Translations under genes and position numbers: made by a program | Assembly (NCBI RefSeq): GCF_018687675.1 | Contig: NZ_CP061302.1 | Span: 632,192 to 696,191, forward strand | Origin: Polynucleobacter sp. MG-Unter2-18 | GTDB lineage: Bacteria; Pseudomonadota; Gammaproteobacteria; Burkholderiales; Burkholderiaceae | DNA length: 64,000 nucleotides | Reading direction: 5' to 3' | Part shown: piece by piece, positions 55,308 to 63,976 of the stretch | Position numbering within the stretch: the stretch's first letter is position 1 | Layout: each line of letters starts with the position of its first letter | The notes under the pieces: model-generated | Told to the model about the DNA's origin: nothing | The model's input: only the letters and a program-made list of their open reading frames with translations | Databases searched by the model: none

Positions 55308-56831
55308 TTAGGCAATCGTGACTGGAATGCCGGCAATCTTTGCTTGCCATTCTTTAGGGCCTGTCTCATGCATAGAGATACCGGCAGAACTGACCGCTAC
55401 CGTTACTGGCATGTCTTTGACATCAAACTCATAAATCGCTTCCATGCCAAGGTCAGCAAAGCCCACTACCTTGGCCGTCTGAATGGCTTTAGAAACTAAG
55501 TAAGCAGCGCCACCAACAGCCATCAAGTAAGCAGACTTGTGCTTTTTGATCGCTTCAATTGCAGTAGGGCCTCGTTCCGCTTTACCAATCATGGAGATTA
55601 ATCCAGTTTGAGCCAGCATCATCTCAGTGAACTTATCCATGCGGGTAGATGTAGTGGGTCCTGCCGGACCAACTGCTTCGCTTCCCACTGGATCTACTGG
55701 GCCAACGTAATAGATCACGCGGTTTTTAAAGCTTACCGGCAATTCTTCACCTTTAGCGAGCATATCGGCAATGCGCTTATGTGCCGCATCGCGACCAGTC
55801 AAAATCTTACCGTTGAGGAGCAGTGTTTCGCCTTCTTTCCAGCCGGCCACTTCTTCAGCGGTCAAAGCATCCAAGTTCACTCGCTTCGATTTTTTGGTGT
55901 CTGGAGTCCAAGTGACATCTGGCCAATCAGATAAGGATGGTTTTTCTAATATCGCTGGGCCATCACCATGCAAGTGGAAATGTACGTGGCGGGTTGCAGC
56001 GCAGTTTGGAATCATTGCTACTGGCAATGAAGCCGCATGCGTTGGGTACTCCATGATTTTGATATCGAGCACAGTGGCTAGACCACCGAGGCCTTGTGCC
56101 CCAATACCGAGCTTATTTACCTTATCGTAGATCTCTAGGCGAAGCTCTTCAGCACGAGTCTTTGCACCACGTGCGATTAATTCTTGAATATCTACCGGAC
56201 CCATTAAAGATTCTTTAGCCATCAACATGGCTTTCTCTGGGGTTCCACCAATACCGATGCCTAAGATGCCGGGAGGGCACCAGCCCGCACCCATCGTCGG
56301 GACGGTTTTGACTACCCAATCTACGATCGAATCAGAAGGGTTGAGCATGACCATCTTGGCTTTGTTCTCAGAGCCGCCACCTTTGGCTGCGCAAATGACT
56401 TCGACATCATCGCCTGGGACGATTTCGTAATGAATAACCGCCGGAGTGTTGTCACCTGTATTTTTGCGCTTGCCCGCTGGATCAGTCAAAACAGATGCTC
56501 GTAGTGGGTTATCTGGGTTCATGTAAGCCCGACGAACCCCTTCGTTCACCATCTCGGTGACGCTCATGGTGGCATCGCCCCACTGCACATTCATACCAAT
56601 TTTGAGGAAAACGACTGCGATACCGGTGTCCTGGCACATGGGGCGGTGACCTTCTGCGCACATCCGGCTATTGGTCAAAATCTGGGCAATTGCATCCTTC
56701 GCCGCTGCACCTTGCTCAAGCTCATAAGCCTTGCCCATAGCGGAGATGAAGTCCTTGGGATGATAGTAAGAGATGAATTGGAATGCATCTGCCACGCTTT
56801 GAATGAGGTCGTTTTGTTTGATATTTGTCAT
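55308..56831 (-). CDS. fumA: Fumarate hydratase, class I (iron-sulfur type)
   Basis: Class I fumarases interconvert fumarate and malate with a [4Fe-4S] cluster. The 507 residues contain the N-terminal alpha domain with MCAEGHRPMCQDTGIAVVF, PNCAATRHVHFHLHG with a cluster cysteine, and the C-terminal beta domain with GPTTSTRMDKFTEMML. Single-chain length fits FumA/FumB. murI follows 41 bases after its stop. Confidence 0.94.
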   Translation of the reverse strand: MTNIKQNDLIQSVADAFQFISYYHPKDFISAMGKAYELEQGAAAKDAIAQILTNSRMCAEGHRPMCQDTGIAVVFLKIGMNVQWGDATMSVTEMVNEGVRRAYMNPDNPLRASVLTDPAGKRKNTGDNTPAVIHYEIVPGDDVEVICAAKGGGSENKAKMVMLNPSDSIVDWVVKTVPTMGAGWCPPGILGIGIGGTPEKAMLMAKESLMGPVDIQELIARGAKTRAEELRLEIYDKVNKLGIGAQGLGGLATVLDIKIMEYPTHAASLPVAMIPNCAATRHVHFHLHGDGPAILEKPSLSDWPDVTWTPDTKKSKRVNLDALTAEEVAGWKEGETLLLNGKILTGRDAAHKRIADMLAKGEELPVSFKNRVIYYVGPVDPVGSEAVGPAGPTTSTRMDKFTEMMLAQTGLISMIGKAERGPTAIEAIKKHKSAYLMAVGGAAYLVSKAIQTAKVVGFADLGMEAIYEFDVKDMPVTVAVSSAGISMHETGPKEWQAKIAGIPVTIA

Positions 56832-56998
56832 GGTTTTGAGCTTAATTATGTAAGGTTTAATCTATTTTAAGGGTTTGCCATAGAGCAAATCTAGCGTGTT
56901 TTCACTTATCTTATTAGCTCTTGGGGATGCGTTTCCCTAACTCTGCTCTATTTTTGCAGAAAAAAACGACTGATTATTGATTAGAAGGGCTGTGAAGC

Positions 56999-58972
56999 AT
57001 GGAACCATTGATGCAAGAAAACCGCGTATTTAACCCACCAGCAGACTTCATTAAGTCCGCCGCTATTCCTGGAATGGATGCTTACAACAAGCTCTGTGCT
57101 GAAGCTAACAATGATTATGACGGTTTCTGGAGTCGCCTTGCTAAAGAGAATCTCTTTTGGAAAAAGCCCTTTACTAAAGTTCTAGATGAATCTAAGGCGC
57201 CTTTCTACAAGTGGTTTGAAGATGGCACCACTAATGCTTCCCATAACTGTTTAGATCGCCAGGTTGAAAATGGCCTTGGTAATAAGACCGCGATTATTTT
57301 TGAAGCAGATGATGGATCCGTTACCAACGTAACTTATCAAGAGTTGCTTGAGCGTGTTTGCAAAATGGCAAATGCACTTCGCAAAATGGGTATCAAGTCT
57401 GGTGATCGCGTCATCATTTATATGGCGATGACTATCGAAGGCGTTGTTGCGATGCAAGCTTGTGCTCGTATCGGCGCAATTCACTCTGTTGTGTTTGGTG
57501 GATTTTCTGCTCAAGCACTTCGTGATCGAATTATTGACGTTGGTGCCGTGGCAGTGATTACGGCAGACGGACAGTTCCGTGGCGGCAAATCATTACCTTT
57601 AAAGGCCATTTGTGACGAGGCTCTGTCCACTGGCGAATGCCCTAATGTGAAGCATGTAATTGTTAATAAGCGTACTGGCAGTGATGTCACCATGACGGCT
57701 GGCCGTGATGTTTGGATGCAAGAAATCGTAGCCAATGAAGCCACTACTTGCGAGCCAGAGTGGGTCAGTGCTGAACACCCACTATTTATTCTTTATACAT
57801 CGGGTTCAACCGGCAAGCCTAAGGGTGTGCAACACTCTACAGGTGGTTACCTCTTGTGGGCGATTCTCACAATGAAGTGGACCTTTGACATTAAGCCAAC
57901 TGACGTCTTCTGGTGCACCGCAGATATCGGCTGGGTAACAGGTCACTCCTATATTACCTATGGCCCACTCGCAGTGGGCGCGACGGAGATTGTGTTTGAG
58001 GGTGTTCCAACTTATCCCAATGCGGGCCGTTTTTGGGACATGATTCAAAAACATAAGGCCACGATTTTCTACACCGCTCCAACAGCGATTCGCTCATTGA
58101 TCAAGGCATCTAGTAATGATCAAGCAGTGCATCCAAAGAGCTATAACTTATCTTCCTTGCGTCTCTTGGGTTCAGTCGGTGAGCCGATTAATCCGGAAGC
58201 GTGGATCTGGTACTACGAAAATGTGGGAGGCTCACGTTGCCCAATCGCAGATACCTTCTGGCAAACCGAAACTGGTGGTCATATGATTTCACCATTGCCA
58301 GGTGCAACTCCAATGATTCCAGGTTCTTGCACATTGCCATTGCCGGGTATTCAGGCGGCGATTGTGGATGAGGCCGGTGCAGATGTTCCCAATGGCCAAG
58401 GTGGAATTTTGGTTGTGAAGCGTCCATGGCCTTCAATGATTCGTACGATCTGGGGCGATCCCGATCGCTTCGTGAAGTCTTACTTCCCAGAAGAGTTGGG
58501 TGGTACTTTGTATCTGGCAGGTGATGGTGCAATCCGCAATAAAGATACTGGCTATTTCACGATTACAGGTCGTATCGATGACGTCTTGAATGTCTCTGGT
58601 CACCGCATGGGTACGATGGAAATCGAATCTTGCTTGGTTGCCAATCCCTTGGTTGCTGAAGCAGCAGTTGTGGGTCGTCCTGATGAATTGACTGGTGAAG
58701 CAATTTGCGTATTCGTAGTCCTGAAGGGCGGACGCCCAACAGGTGATGAAGCGAAGAGGATTGCTACTGAGTTGCGGAACTGGGTGGGCAAAGAGATCGG
58801 TCCGATCGCTAAACCGAAGGATGTCCGTTTTGGTGATAACTTGCCTAAGACTCGCTCTGGCAAGATTATGCGTCGCTTGCTACGCGTGATTGCAAAAGGC
58901 GAGGAAGTAACTCAAGACACCTCAACACTGGAAAATCCAGCGATCTTGGATCAACTCAAAGAGTCTGTTTAA
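56999..58972 (+). CDS. acsA: Acetyl-CoA synthetase
   Basis: Acs turns acetate, ATP and CoA into acetyl-CoA through acetyl-AMP. The 657 residues have the adenylate-forming motif [22 protein letters not shown] near residue 265, [29 protein letters not shown], and the acetylation-site lysine region [15 protein letters not shown] at the end, which suggests regulation by lysine acetylation. Length is standard. Confidence 0.97.
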   Translation: MEPLMQENRVFNPPADFIKSAAIPGMDAYNKLCAEANNDYDGFWSRLAKENLFWKKPFTKVLDESKAPFYKWFEDGTTNASHNCLDRQVENGLGNKTAIIFEADDGSVTNVTYQELLERVCKMANALRKMGIKSGDRVIIYMAMTIEGVVAMQACARIGAIHSVVFGGFSAQALRDRIIDVGAVAVITADGQFRGGKSLPLKAICDEALSTGECPNVKHVIVNKRTGSDVTMTAGRDVWMQEIVANEATTCEPEWVSAEHPLFILYTSGSTGKPKGVQHSTGGYLLWAILTMKWTFDIKPTDVFWCTADIGWVTGHSYITYGPLAVGATEIVFEGVPTYPNAGRFWDMIQKHKATIFYTAPTAIRSLIKASSNDQAVHPKSYNLSSLRLLGSVGEPINPEAWIWYYENVGGSRCPIADTFWQTETGGHMISPLPGATPMIPGSCTLPLPGIQAAIVDEAGADVPNGQGGILVVKRPWPSMIRTIWGDPDRFVKSYFPEELGGTLYLAGDGAIRNKDTGYFTITGRIDDVLNVSGHRMGTMEIESCLVANPLVAEAAVVGRPDELTGEAICVFVVLKGGRPTGDEAKRIATELRNWVGKEIGPIAKPKDVRFGDNLPKTRSGKIMRRLLRVIAKGEEVTQDTSTLENPAILDQLKESV

Positions 58973-59014
58973 GTAGCTCATTGCGCTTTTAGAGGCAAAC
59001 CCTTCCGGCAAACG

Positions 59015-59020
59015 TATAAT
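59015..59020 (+). promoter_or_regulatory. -10 element of tRNA-Ser
   Basis: A perfect TATAAT lies 12 bases before the tRNA. The -35 region is weak. The gene is probably expressed separately from acsA. Confidence 0.5.
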
Positions 59021-59032
59021 CAACGGCTGTAC

Positions 59033-59123
59033 GGAAGGGTGGATGAGCGGTTTAAGTCACACGCCTGGAAAGCGTGCGTAGGTTAATAGCCTACCGCGGG
59101 TTCGAATCCCGCCTCTTCCGCCA
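59033..59123 (+). tRNA. serX: tRNA-Ser (GGA)
   Basis: Acceptor GGAAGGG/CTCTTCC with discriminator G and encoded CCA, anticodon loop CTGGAAA giving GGA, a long variable arm (GTAGGTTAATAGCCTAC region), and T-arm GCGGGTTCGAATCCCGC identify a class II tRNA-Ser. It marks the edge between backbone genes and the accessory region that follows, a common integration site. Confidence 0.95.
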
Positions 59124-59134
59124 CGTTGTCAAGT

Positions 59135-59159
59135 AAAAAGAGCCCTCGCGGCTCTTTTT
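59135..59159 (+). terminator. Intrinsic terminator after tRNA-Ser
   Basis: AGAGCC/GGCTCT stem (59139-59144 with 59150-59155) is flanked by five A and followed by five T. The next 180 bases up to the lipoprotein gene hold no recognised element. Confidence 0.8.
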
Positions 59160-59341
59160 CCTTTTGTTACCTCAAATATTCCCTCTTTAAAGCCTTTTAC
59201 TACAGGTTTGGGTTGTCCGTTCCCGATAATTTTTACTCCACCTTACGATGTAAATATCCCCCCATACCCCCCAGTTCTAGGTATCAATTTGATTAAGATT
59301 TTATATTTCAGGAGATTGCCTCTAAAAACTTAACTTTTTGG

Positions 59342-60178
59342 CTATTGCCGTGATTTTGTCTTGAAGTCAATAAGCTCTCGCCTCTTTTTTTCGTAGTCCA
59401 ATTCCATTTGCATTTTGCGTTTAGTCTCATCAATTAACTGTTGTTTCTTTATGTCCTCATTTATGCGATCTGAAAAGTTGGAATTGCGATTTTGGGGTGA
59501 CCTATAGGACTCATCTACTGAGCCAGACGAAAGGCGGCTATTCCCCGTTGTCGAATCACCATAAAGGGAATTAGCGGCTGATGTATTACTAATTCTGGAG
59601 CGCTCATCGATAATTGCCTGAGTCTGATCTAATCGATATTTATTCAAAGCAATATTAAATGCACTACTTTCTGCCTTTTGTAGGTGATGAAGTAGGAGAT
59701 TGCCATCGCCAATCGTAATTTCACGGCCAATTAGGGCGCCATAGACTCGATCTATTGCTAAGTTACTTTTTTGTTGTTCAGCAAGTATTGGAGTAGCACT
59801 CAGGCCTGTAAGCAATATTTCTCTACAAGCTATATTTTGATTTAGATATTTAATGAGCGTATTTTTTTGCTCAGCGCTCAACTTGAGCTTAGATTTTACC
59901 AAGTCGAAACGATTACTTTGGGCATCACCTAGGACTAAGGTTTGCTTGGCTACATCTTTGCCTAACTGGGACTCGTTTAGATCACTTACACATTTTTTTT
60001 GATTTTGGTACGCCTTGTCAATTTTCTCATTTTGACGACTTCTTGATGCCTCCATTTGACTTAGGTTGGAAGGTCGTTCGGTCTGAGTATATGTGACTGG
60101 CGGGCTAGGCTTAGCGCAGCCGTACAAAATTAATGGACTCGATGCAATCCCGACTAAAAGCAGAAGGAGGCGGTTCAT
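59342..60178 (-). CDS. Predicted lipoprotein, unrecognised family (copy A)
   Basis: The 278 residues begin with a lipoprotein signal (lipobox LYGC, Cys21). The central part has Cys63, DAQ (85-87), Cys118 and IGDGN (156-160). The last third is Ser/Asn-rich and ends in a charged helix (residues 240-278, many Lys, Glu and Arg). The same ordered landmarks appear in the lipoprotein at 61024-61680, so the two are diverged copies. The function is unknown. It lies between tRNA-Ser and an XRE regulator on the accessory element. Confidence 0.75.
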   Translation of the reverse strand: MNRLLLLLVGIASSPLILYGCAKPSPPVTYTQTERPSNLSQMEASRSRQNEKIDKAYQNQKKCVSDLNESQLGKDVAKQTLVLGDAQSNRFDLVKSKLKLSAEQKNTLIKYLNQNIACREILLTGLSATPILAEQQKSNLAIDRVYGALIGREITIGDGNLLLHHLQKAESSAFNIALNKYRLDQTQAIIDERSRISNTSAANSLYGDSTTGNSRLSSGSVDESYRSPQNRNSNFSDRINEDIKKQQLIDETKRKMQMELDYEKKRRELIDFKTKSRQ

Positions 60179-60293
60179 TACGACCTTTAATTATGATTCT
60201 TAAAGAGATTCTAACTCTTTAGACCCCAGGGTATTGGCTCTAATATTCCAGTTATGTCAACTTTTGAGCCCTTCAAAATTCTAGGCAAATTTT

Positions 60294-60536
60294 TTATTTA
60301 AGCTCGTTTTCAACCAGAATCATTAATTCTGATGGCTTTATATTTAGGGCTGTAGCTAATTTAAAGATGGTGGTTATGGTCGGTTGGTTTTGGCCGAGTT
60401 CCATAAGGCTGATGTAATTGCGCTGAAGATCTGCGGCAAAGCCGAGACTTTCCTGGGATAAACCAGATTTGAGCCTCAGACCTCTTAAAACTATCCCAAA
60501 AGCAATATTTGGAGGATTTTTGCGCTTTCCCAACAT
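60294..60536 (-). CDS. XRE-family helix-turn-helix regulator
   Basis: The 80-residue protein is almost only a Cro/CI-type HTH: RGLRLKSGLSQESLGFAADL, then RNYISLMELGQNQPTITTIFKLATAL. Such small repressors often control accessory elements. It is divergent from the small membrane protein gene, with about 60 bases between starts that include a TTCAC-N8-GTGAA dyad. Confidence 0.85.
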   Translation of the reverse strand: MLGKRKNPPNIAFGIVLRGLRLKSGLSQESLGFAADLQRNYISLMELGQNQPTITTIFKLATALNIKPSELMILVENELK

Positions 60537-60569
60537 ATTGGGAATTTCGCCTTAATGTGAGATTATGTC

Positions 60570-60587
60570 TTCACAATATATGGTGAA
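60570..60587. promoter_or_regulatory. Candidate operator between divergent XRE and membrane-protein genes
   Basis: TTCAC-N8-GTGAA lies in the 59-base divergent intergenic region, where an XRE repressor would be expected to bind. The arms are only five bases, so this is a weak call. Confidence 0.35.
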
Positions 60588-60595
60588 TATTAACT

Positions 60596-61015
60596 TTGAT
60601 AACTAAAGATATTTTTCAAAAGATTTGGCGAGGTGAGGTAGTAGGGCCTTTTGTTGTCATTGGCCTAATTGCCTATTTCTTCATCTCTAGGTACGGCCTC
60701 ATACAGGCCTACTTAAAGGCTAGCGGCATTATTGGAGTTCTATTGACCCTTGTTTTTACTATTTTTGCATCCAGGCAGATTTCACGATGGCTGAAGTTGA
60801 CGAGTGCTCTGGGTCAGCTAATTCAAATACCACTCTTTTTTGCTATTGGCTATAGCTATATTGTCGGATCTCATATCCTATTAATTGCCCTTTCTGGCTA
60901 TCCAGACTATGTGTTGTTTCCATGTAGCTATCCGCCGCAACCCGGTATAGAAGAGCAAGAAGCTAAAACATTCTGGATGTTGAGGCCTATCGATCGCTTT
61001 GATTGCGATTCTTAA
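60596..61015 (+). CDS. Small inner-membrane protein of unknown function
   Basis: No family is recognised. The 139 residues hold about three helices (residues 14-35, 42-58 and 74-100) and a short C-terminal tail with two cysteines. The start is a TTG at 60596. The lipoprotein copy B gene starts nine bases after its stop, so the two are likely one unit under the divergent XRE regulator. Confidence 0.6.
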   Translation: MITKDIFQKIWRGEVVGPFVVIGLIAYFFISRYGLIQAYLKASGIIGVLLTLVFTIFASRQISRWLKLTSALGQLIQIPLFFAIGYSYIVGSHILLIALSGYPDYVLFPCSYPPQPGIEEQEAKTFWMLRPIDRFDCDS

Positions 61016-61023
61016 TTTCTAAC

Positions 61024-61680
61024 ATGAATAAATTAATTACAGTAATTTTTTGTATTTCTCTTTTATTTGGGTGCGCTAATCGCGATACATCCGCCAATCA
61101 ATATTCAGCAAGACTCAACACTTTATTGAGCGACTCTATGTCAAAGGGACAAGCTTGCTTTAAAGTTGTGGAGGATACTCAGGAGGCTAAATATGTGAGA
61201 GCCAATATTATCTTTAACGATCCTGATGCCCAGAATAAATTTGAGTTGCTAGGTTCTACCAAAAAAGTTAGCGTAGAAGATAAAAAGATGTTGGCGGCAT
61301 TTTTAGTCAATAGGCAACCTTGTTTTAATGAATCAATTAAATCCTTGAAGGCAATTTACCCCCCATTTGCAAATATACAAGCGGCCTCCCTTCAGAGGTC
61401 TGACGCAATTTACGCAAAACTTATGAGTGGATCTATTGCTATTGGTGATGCAAATCAGGCTATACAAGAAAACTTATCTGCTTTTAGAAAGGAGTGGTCT
61501 GCTGAGACGACTGCCCTTAATGCTAGGATACAGAATGACCATAATGTTGAGGTTCAGGATAGATATTCGAGGACAATGATTATTCAAAATATGTTGAACA
61601 GTTATGGTAGTCCTTATAAGTCACCATCAATGACAAATTGTCAGCAAATAGGAAACTCATTTAATTGCTTGACGCAGTAA
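61024..61680 (+). CDS. Predicted lipoprotein, same unrecognised family (copy B)
   Basis: The ATG at 61024 gives 218 residues with a lipoprotein signal (LLFGC, Cys17). The mature part has Cys45, DAQ (68-70), Cys100 and IGDAN (140-144), spaced almost exactly as in copy A at 59342-60178. The C-terminus differs and ends with two cysteines (NCQQIGNSFNCLTQ). A longer frame from a TTG at 61003 is less likely because it hides the signal. The end overlaps the convergent HTH gene by 40 bases. Confidence 0.75.
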   Translation: MNKLITVIFCISLLFGCANRDTSANQYSARLNTLLSDSMSKGQACFKVVEDTQEAKYVRANIIFNDPDAQNKFELLGSTKKVSVEDKKMLAAFLVNRQPCFNESIKSLKAIYPPFANIQAASLQRSDAIYAKLMSGSIAIGDANQAIQENLSAFRKEWSAETTALNARIQNDHNVEVQDRYSRTMIIQNMLNSYGSPYKSPSMTNCQQIGNSFNCLTQ

Positions 61681-62141
61681 GACTCCTTTTCTGATGGTAT
61701 TTTTTCATCTCCCCTAATTAAAATTTGATATCGGTTGCCTCTGCGAAATGCAAATGGCAATTTTTTGCCTTTCGGCATTAGATGCTTGATATAGCCAAAT
61801 TTTGTGAGCCTTTTAATGGCACGACTTATGTTTGGTCTCGCAACGCCTATGTTTTTATATAGGGTCTCCTGATTTGGGTAGCAGATACCTTTTGGGCTTG
61901 TGTAGCAACAAAGGGCGCCTAAAACTCTCAAGTCATTTCTTGAAAGTCTTTTATCCGATATTGCTCTAGAAGGCAGTAAGCTGAATGCCAATGGGAAGGG
62001 TGTGAAATTCCAAGAAAAATTTGAGTCAGGGTACCCAACTGGAAACACCCAGGGGGGAGGGGGAGGAGCACCCTCTGCTTTTCTAGCATCTATTTTTTTT
62101 ATTTTAGGTCGATTAGGTATATGAAATTCAACACACTTCAT
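61641..62141 (-). CDS. Helix-turn-helix replication or regulatory protein
   Basis: The 166 residues contain a winged-helix of the HTH_36/replication-associated type: RLSRNDLRVLGALCCYTSPKG, then YPNQETLYKNIGVARPNISRAIKRLTKFGYI. A proline run (PPPPP) lies near residue 27. It is downstream of the RepA-like gene on the same strand, and a strong inverted repeat lies just before its ATG. It may control or assist replication of the element; this is inferred from family and place. Confidence 0.7.
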   Translation of the reverse strand: MKCVEFHIPNRPKIKKIDARKAEGAPPPPPWVFPVGYPDSNFSWNFTPFPLAFSLLPSRAISDKRLSRNDLRVLGALCCYTSPKGICYPNQETLYKNIGVARPNISRAIKRLTKFGYIKHLMPKGKKLPFAFRRGNRYQILIRGDEKIPSEKESYCVKQLNEFPIC

Positions 62142-62157
62142 TTAGGGCCTTTCGGAA

Positions 62158-62197
62158 TGTTGCATGTTGCATTGGTATAGGCATACAACATGCAACA
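62158..62197. repeat. Perfect 12-bp inverted repeat with internal 7-bp direct repeat
   Basis: TGTTGCATGTTG (62158-62169) and CAACATGCAACA (62186-62197) are perfect complements separated by 16 bases. The left arm also forms two tandem ATGTTGC units. It lies in the 65-base gap between the RepA-like stop and the HTH start. There is no T run on either side, so it is not a normal terminator; an operator, replication origin or nicking site are options. Confidence 0.65.
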
Positions 62198-62206
62198 CAA
62201 TTAGAA

Positions 62207-63124
62207 TTAAAGTTCACCAGCATGCTTTGCATCTTGTGCATGGCGGAAAACAGTCGTCCTATCTACACCTATTTCTTTTGCAATTTCTGAATTATTTGTG
62301 CATCCCCGTTTATAGGCCTCAATCACTCTGTCGCGAGTCGAGCTCTCCGAGGGGCTGGTGACCCATTGGTATTCACCAGATTCAAGCTGGGTGAGTTGTG
62401 CCACGAAAGGTTTAGCCTCTTTACCAGCCCACTCCCGATTTTTCTCATAATGAACCTCAAATCTAGCCCCCATGGTTGGACAGTAATTTTCTGGCCTCCT
62501 GAGATTGATGACCACATCTAGGGAGTCCTCCTTTCTAGATGTTCCTCTTTGTTGCCCGCTTTTTCCAGAGTGGTGAATAAAAATAACCGCACGGCGTTCA
62601 CGCTTCATTTTTAACGACCACTCAAGTACTGTATTCCAGGATTCTGCTGAGTTTTCATCGGCTGATGAGCGGACTAGACAAGAGAGGTTATCAACGATAA
62701 TTACATCGGCAAGATCAGTATGTTTTGAAATATCTAATTGGCCTTTCGCGCTGGCAAGATCAGGCATTAGACGCTCCTGTAAATCGGGTGTAATTATTGA
62801 AAGATTTGTTAGGGTTGACTGGAGCAATACCGCGTCATTTAATTTTTTGTTGAAACGATCTTGCATTGCTGATGCAGTCATCTCCCCGTCTATATAGAGT
62901 ACTTTCTTTGGTGAGGGCACCTTCCAGCAGAGAAATTCACCCCCAGTTGCGAGCGCATAGGCGATGCCTATTGCGACATGTGTCTTACCAATACCTCTTG
63001 GAGCATGAATCATATTTAGGCTGGATGAATCTAGCCAGGGACTCATTATTTTGTCTTTTTTGGGCAGACTGAGCTTCAGAAATGTATCAAGTCCCACCGC
63101 CTTGATCTCAGGTTGACTATACAT
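62207..63124 (-). CDS. RepA-like AAA/RecA-fold ATPase with C-terminal HTH
   Basis: The protein resembles plasmid RepA hexameric helicases and related ATPases of integrative elements. Walker A is HAPRGIGKTHVAIGIAYAL near residue 37, the Walker B-like strand is VIIVDNLSCLV, and VIFIHHSGKSGQQRGTS is a RecA-like sensor motif. The last 45 residues form an HTH (SEIAKEIGVDRTTVFRHAQDA). The ATG at 63124 overlaps the AlpA stop by eight bases, giving 305 residues. It probably supports replication of the excised element. Confidence 0.82.
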   Translation of the reverse strand: MYSQPEIKAVGLDTFLKLSLPKKDKIMSPWLDSSSLNMIHAPRGIGKTHVAIGIAYALATGGEFLCWKVPSPKKVLYIDGEMTASAMQDRFNKKLNDAVLLQSTLTNLSIITPDLQERLMPDLASAKGQLDISKHTDLADVIIVDNLSCLVRSSADENSAESWNTVLEWSLKMKRERRAVIFIHHSGKSGQQRGTSRKEDSLDVVINLRRPENYCPTMGARFEVHYEKNREWAGKEAKPFVAQLTQLESGEYQWVTSPSESSTRDRVIEAYKRGCTNNSEIAKEIGVDRTTVFRHAQDAKHAGEL

Positions 63125-63353
63125 TCTTGATCTCCCGTAGTTGGGATTTGCTACGAGACTTCTCAAGTATCCAGTTGGTAATATCTTGCTTAAGCCATAC
63201 CCTCATCGTTGCAGAGAGTCGGGTAGCCTCGGGAAACTTTCCTCCAGCCTCCCAAGCGAGAATCGTACTTTTTCCTAGTCCTGTGAGTAACGATACCTCT
63301 GACAGTCTTATAAATTTGATGCCAATTTCATTTTGTTGCTGATTCATTTTCAT
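63117..63353 (-). CDS. AlpA-family regulator/excisionase-like protein
   Basis: The 78 residues have the MerR-like AlpA HTH: FIRLSEVSLLTGLGKSTILAWEAGGKFPEATRLS, then VWLKQDITNWI. AlpA proteins activate or direct excision of prophages, P4-like satellites and integrative elements. It overlaps the RepA-like gene. A second ATG two codons inside is also possible. Confidence 0.88.
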   Translation of the reverse strand: MKMNQQQNEIGIKFIRLSEVSLLTGLGKSTILAWEAGGKFPEATRLSATMRVWLKQDITNWILEKSRSKSQLREIKNV

Positions 63354-63424
63354 TCCTTTCTTTTAAGTGCTTGTTAGCATTTAAAAGTAGGTAATGGCCT
63401 GATGGAAGGGTGTGTACTATGCGG

Positions 63425-63976
63425 TCACCCCCTCCAGCTTTTGACCCATCCTTTAAGCGTATCTAATTTCCAGTCATGGTCTGGGTAAGATTCTATTAGG
63501 GCATTCATCAGCTTTAAATGCCCACATGATCTGCTATTTTTCTCAGATATTTCTACCCATTTATTTTTTGCCATTATTTTCCAGCTTGTCTCATGTCGCT
63601 GATTTGCTTTTTTTGCGCCTTGTCTTCTATTGGCGCTTACTTTGCTCTTATATTGTTCCTCTTTAAGCGCTAGTTCGTTTGCCGATTTCCTGTTGAAATC
63701 AAGTTTCTTTTCTTGAATTTTTGCAATGTCGAATAGAAATTCACAACCCCAAGTCAGCTTAGCAATCTCATCAAGCAACTCCTCTCTGGATAGAGGGCTG
63801 AGATCGCTATCTAATCTTTTTCTGATCTTATCAATTTGCTTATCTCTAATATTCTCATCCGCTATTGCTGAGAAGATCACATTTTTAATTTTCAGGGATG
63901 AGGCGGCTGATTTGACATGGAGAATTAATTCTTTATGCCTATGCTCCAACAAATCTTTTTCAGTTTTTTTATTCAT
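63425..63976 (-). CDS. Unrecognised charged, helical protein
   Basis: No family is recognised. The 183 residues are rich in Lys, Glu, Arg and Asp and probably mostly helical, with a basic middle (SANRRQGAKKANQRHE) and an aromatic C-terminal part (YPDHDWKLDTLKGWVKSW). The gene is 71 bases upstream of alpA on the same strand, so it may be part of the same element transcript. Confidence 0.6.
   Translation of the reverse strand: MNKKTEKDLLEHRHKELILHVKSAASSLKIKNVIFSAIADENIRDKQIDKIRKRLDSDLSPLSREELLDEIAKLTWGCEFLFDIAKIQEKKLDFNRKSANELALKEEQYKSKVSANRRQGAKKANQRHETSWKIMAKNKWVEISEKNSRSCGHLKLMNALIESYPDHDWKLDTLKGWVKSWRG

Noticed and set aside
59096..59123. Second copy of the tRNA-Ser 3' end (attachment repeat) within the window
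   Set aside because: Reading by eye found no repeat of this segment between 59.1 and 64 kb; if present it lies outside the window.
61641..61680. Overlap of convergent lipoprotein copy B and HTH genes as evidence of a wrong frame
   Set aside because: Both proteins have clear features (lipobox and family landmarks; winged helix), and a 40-base convergent overlap is tolerable.
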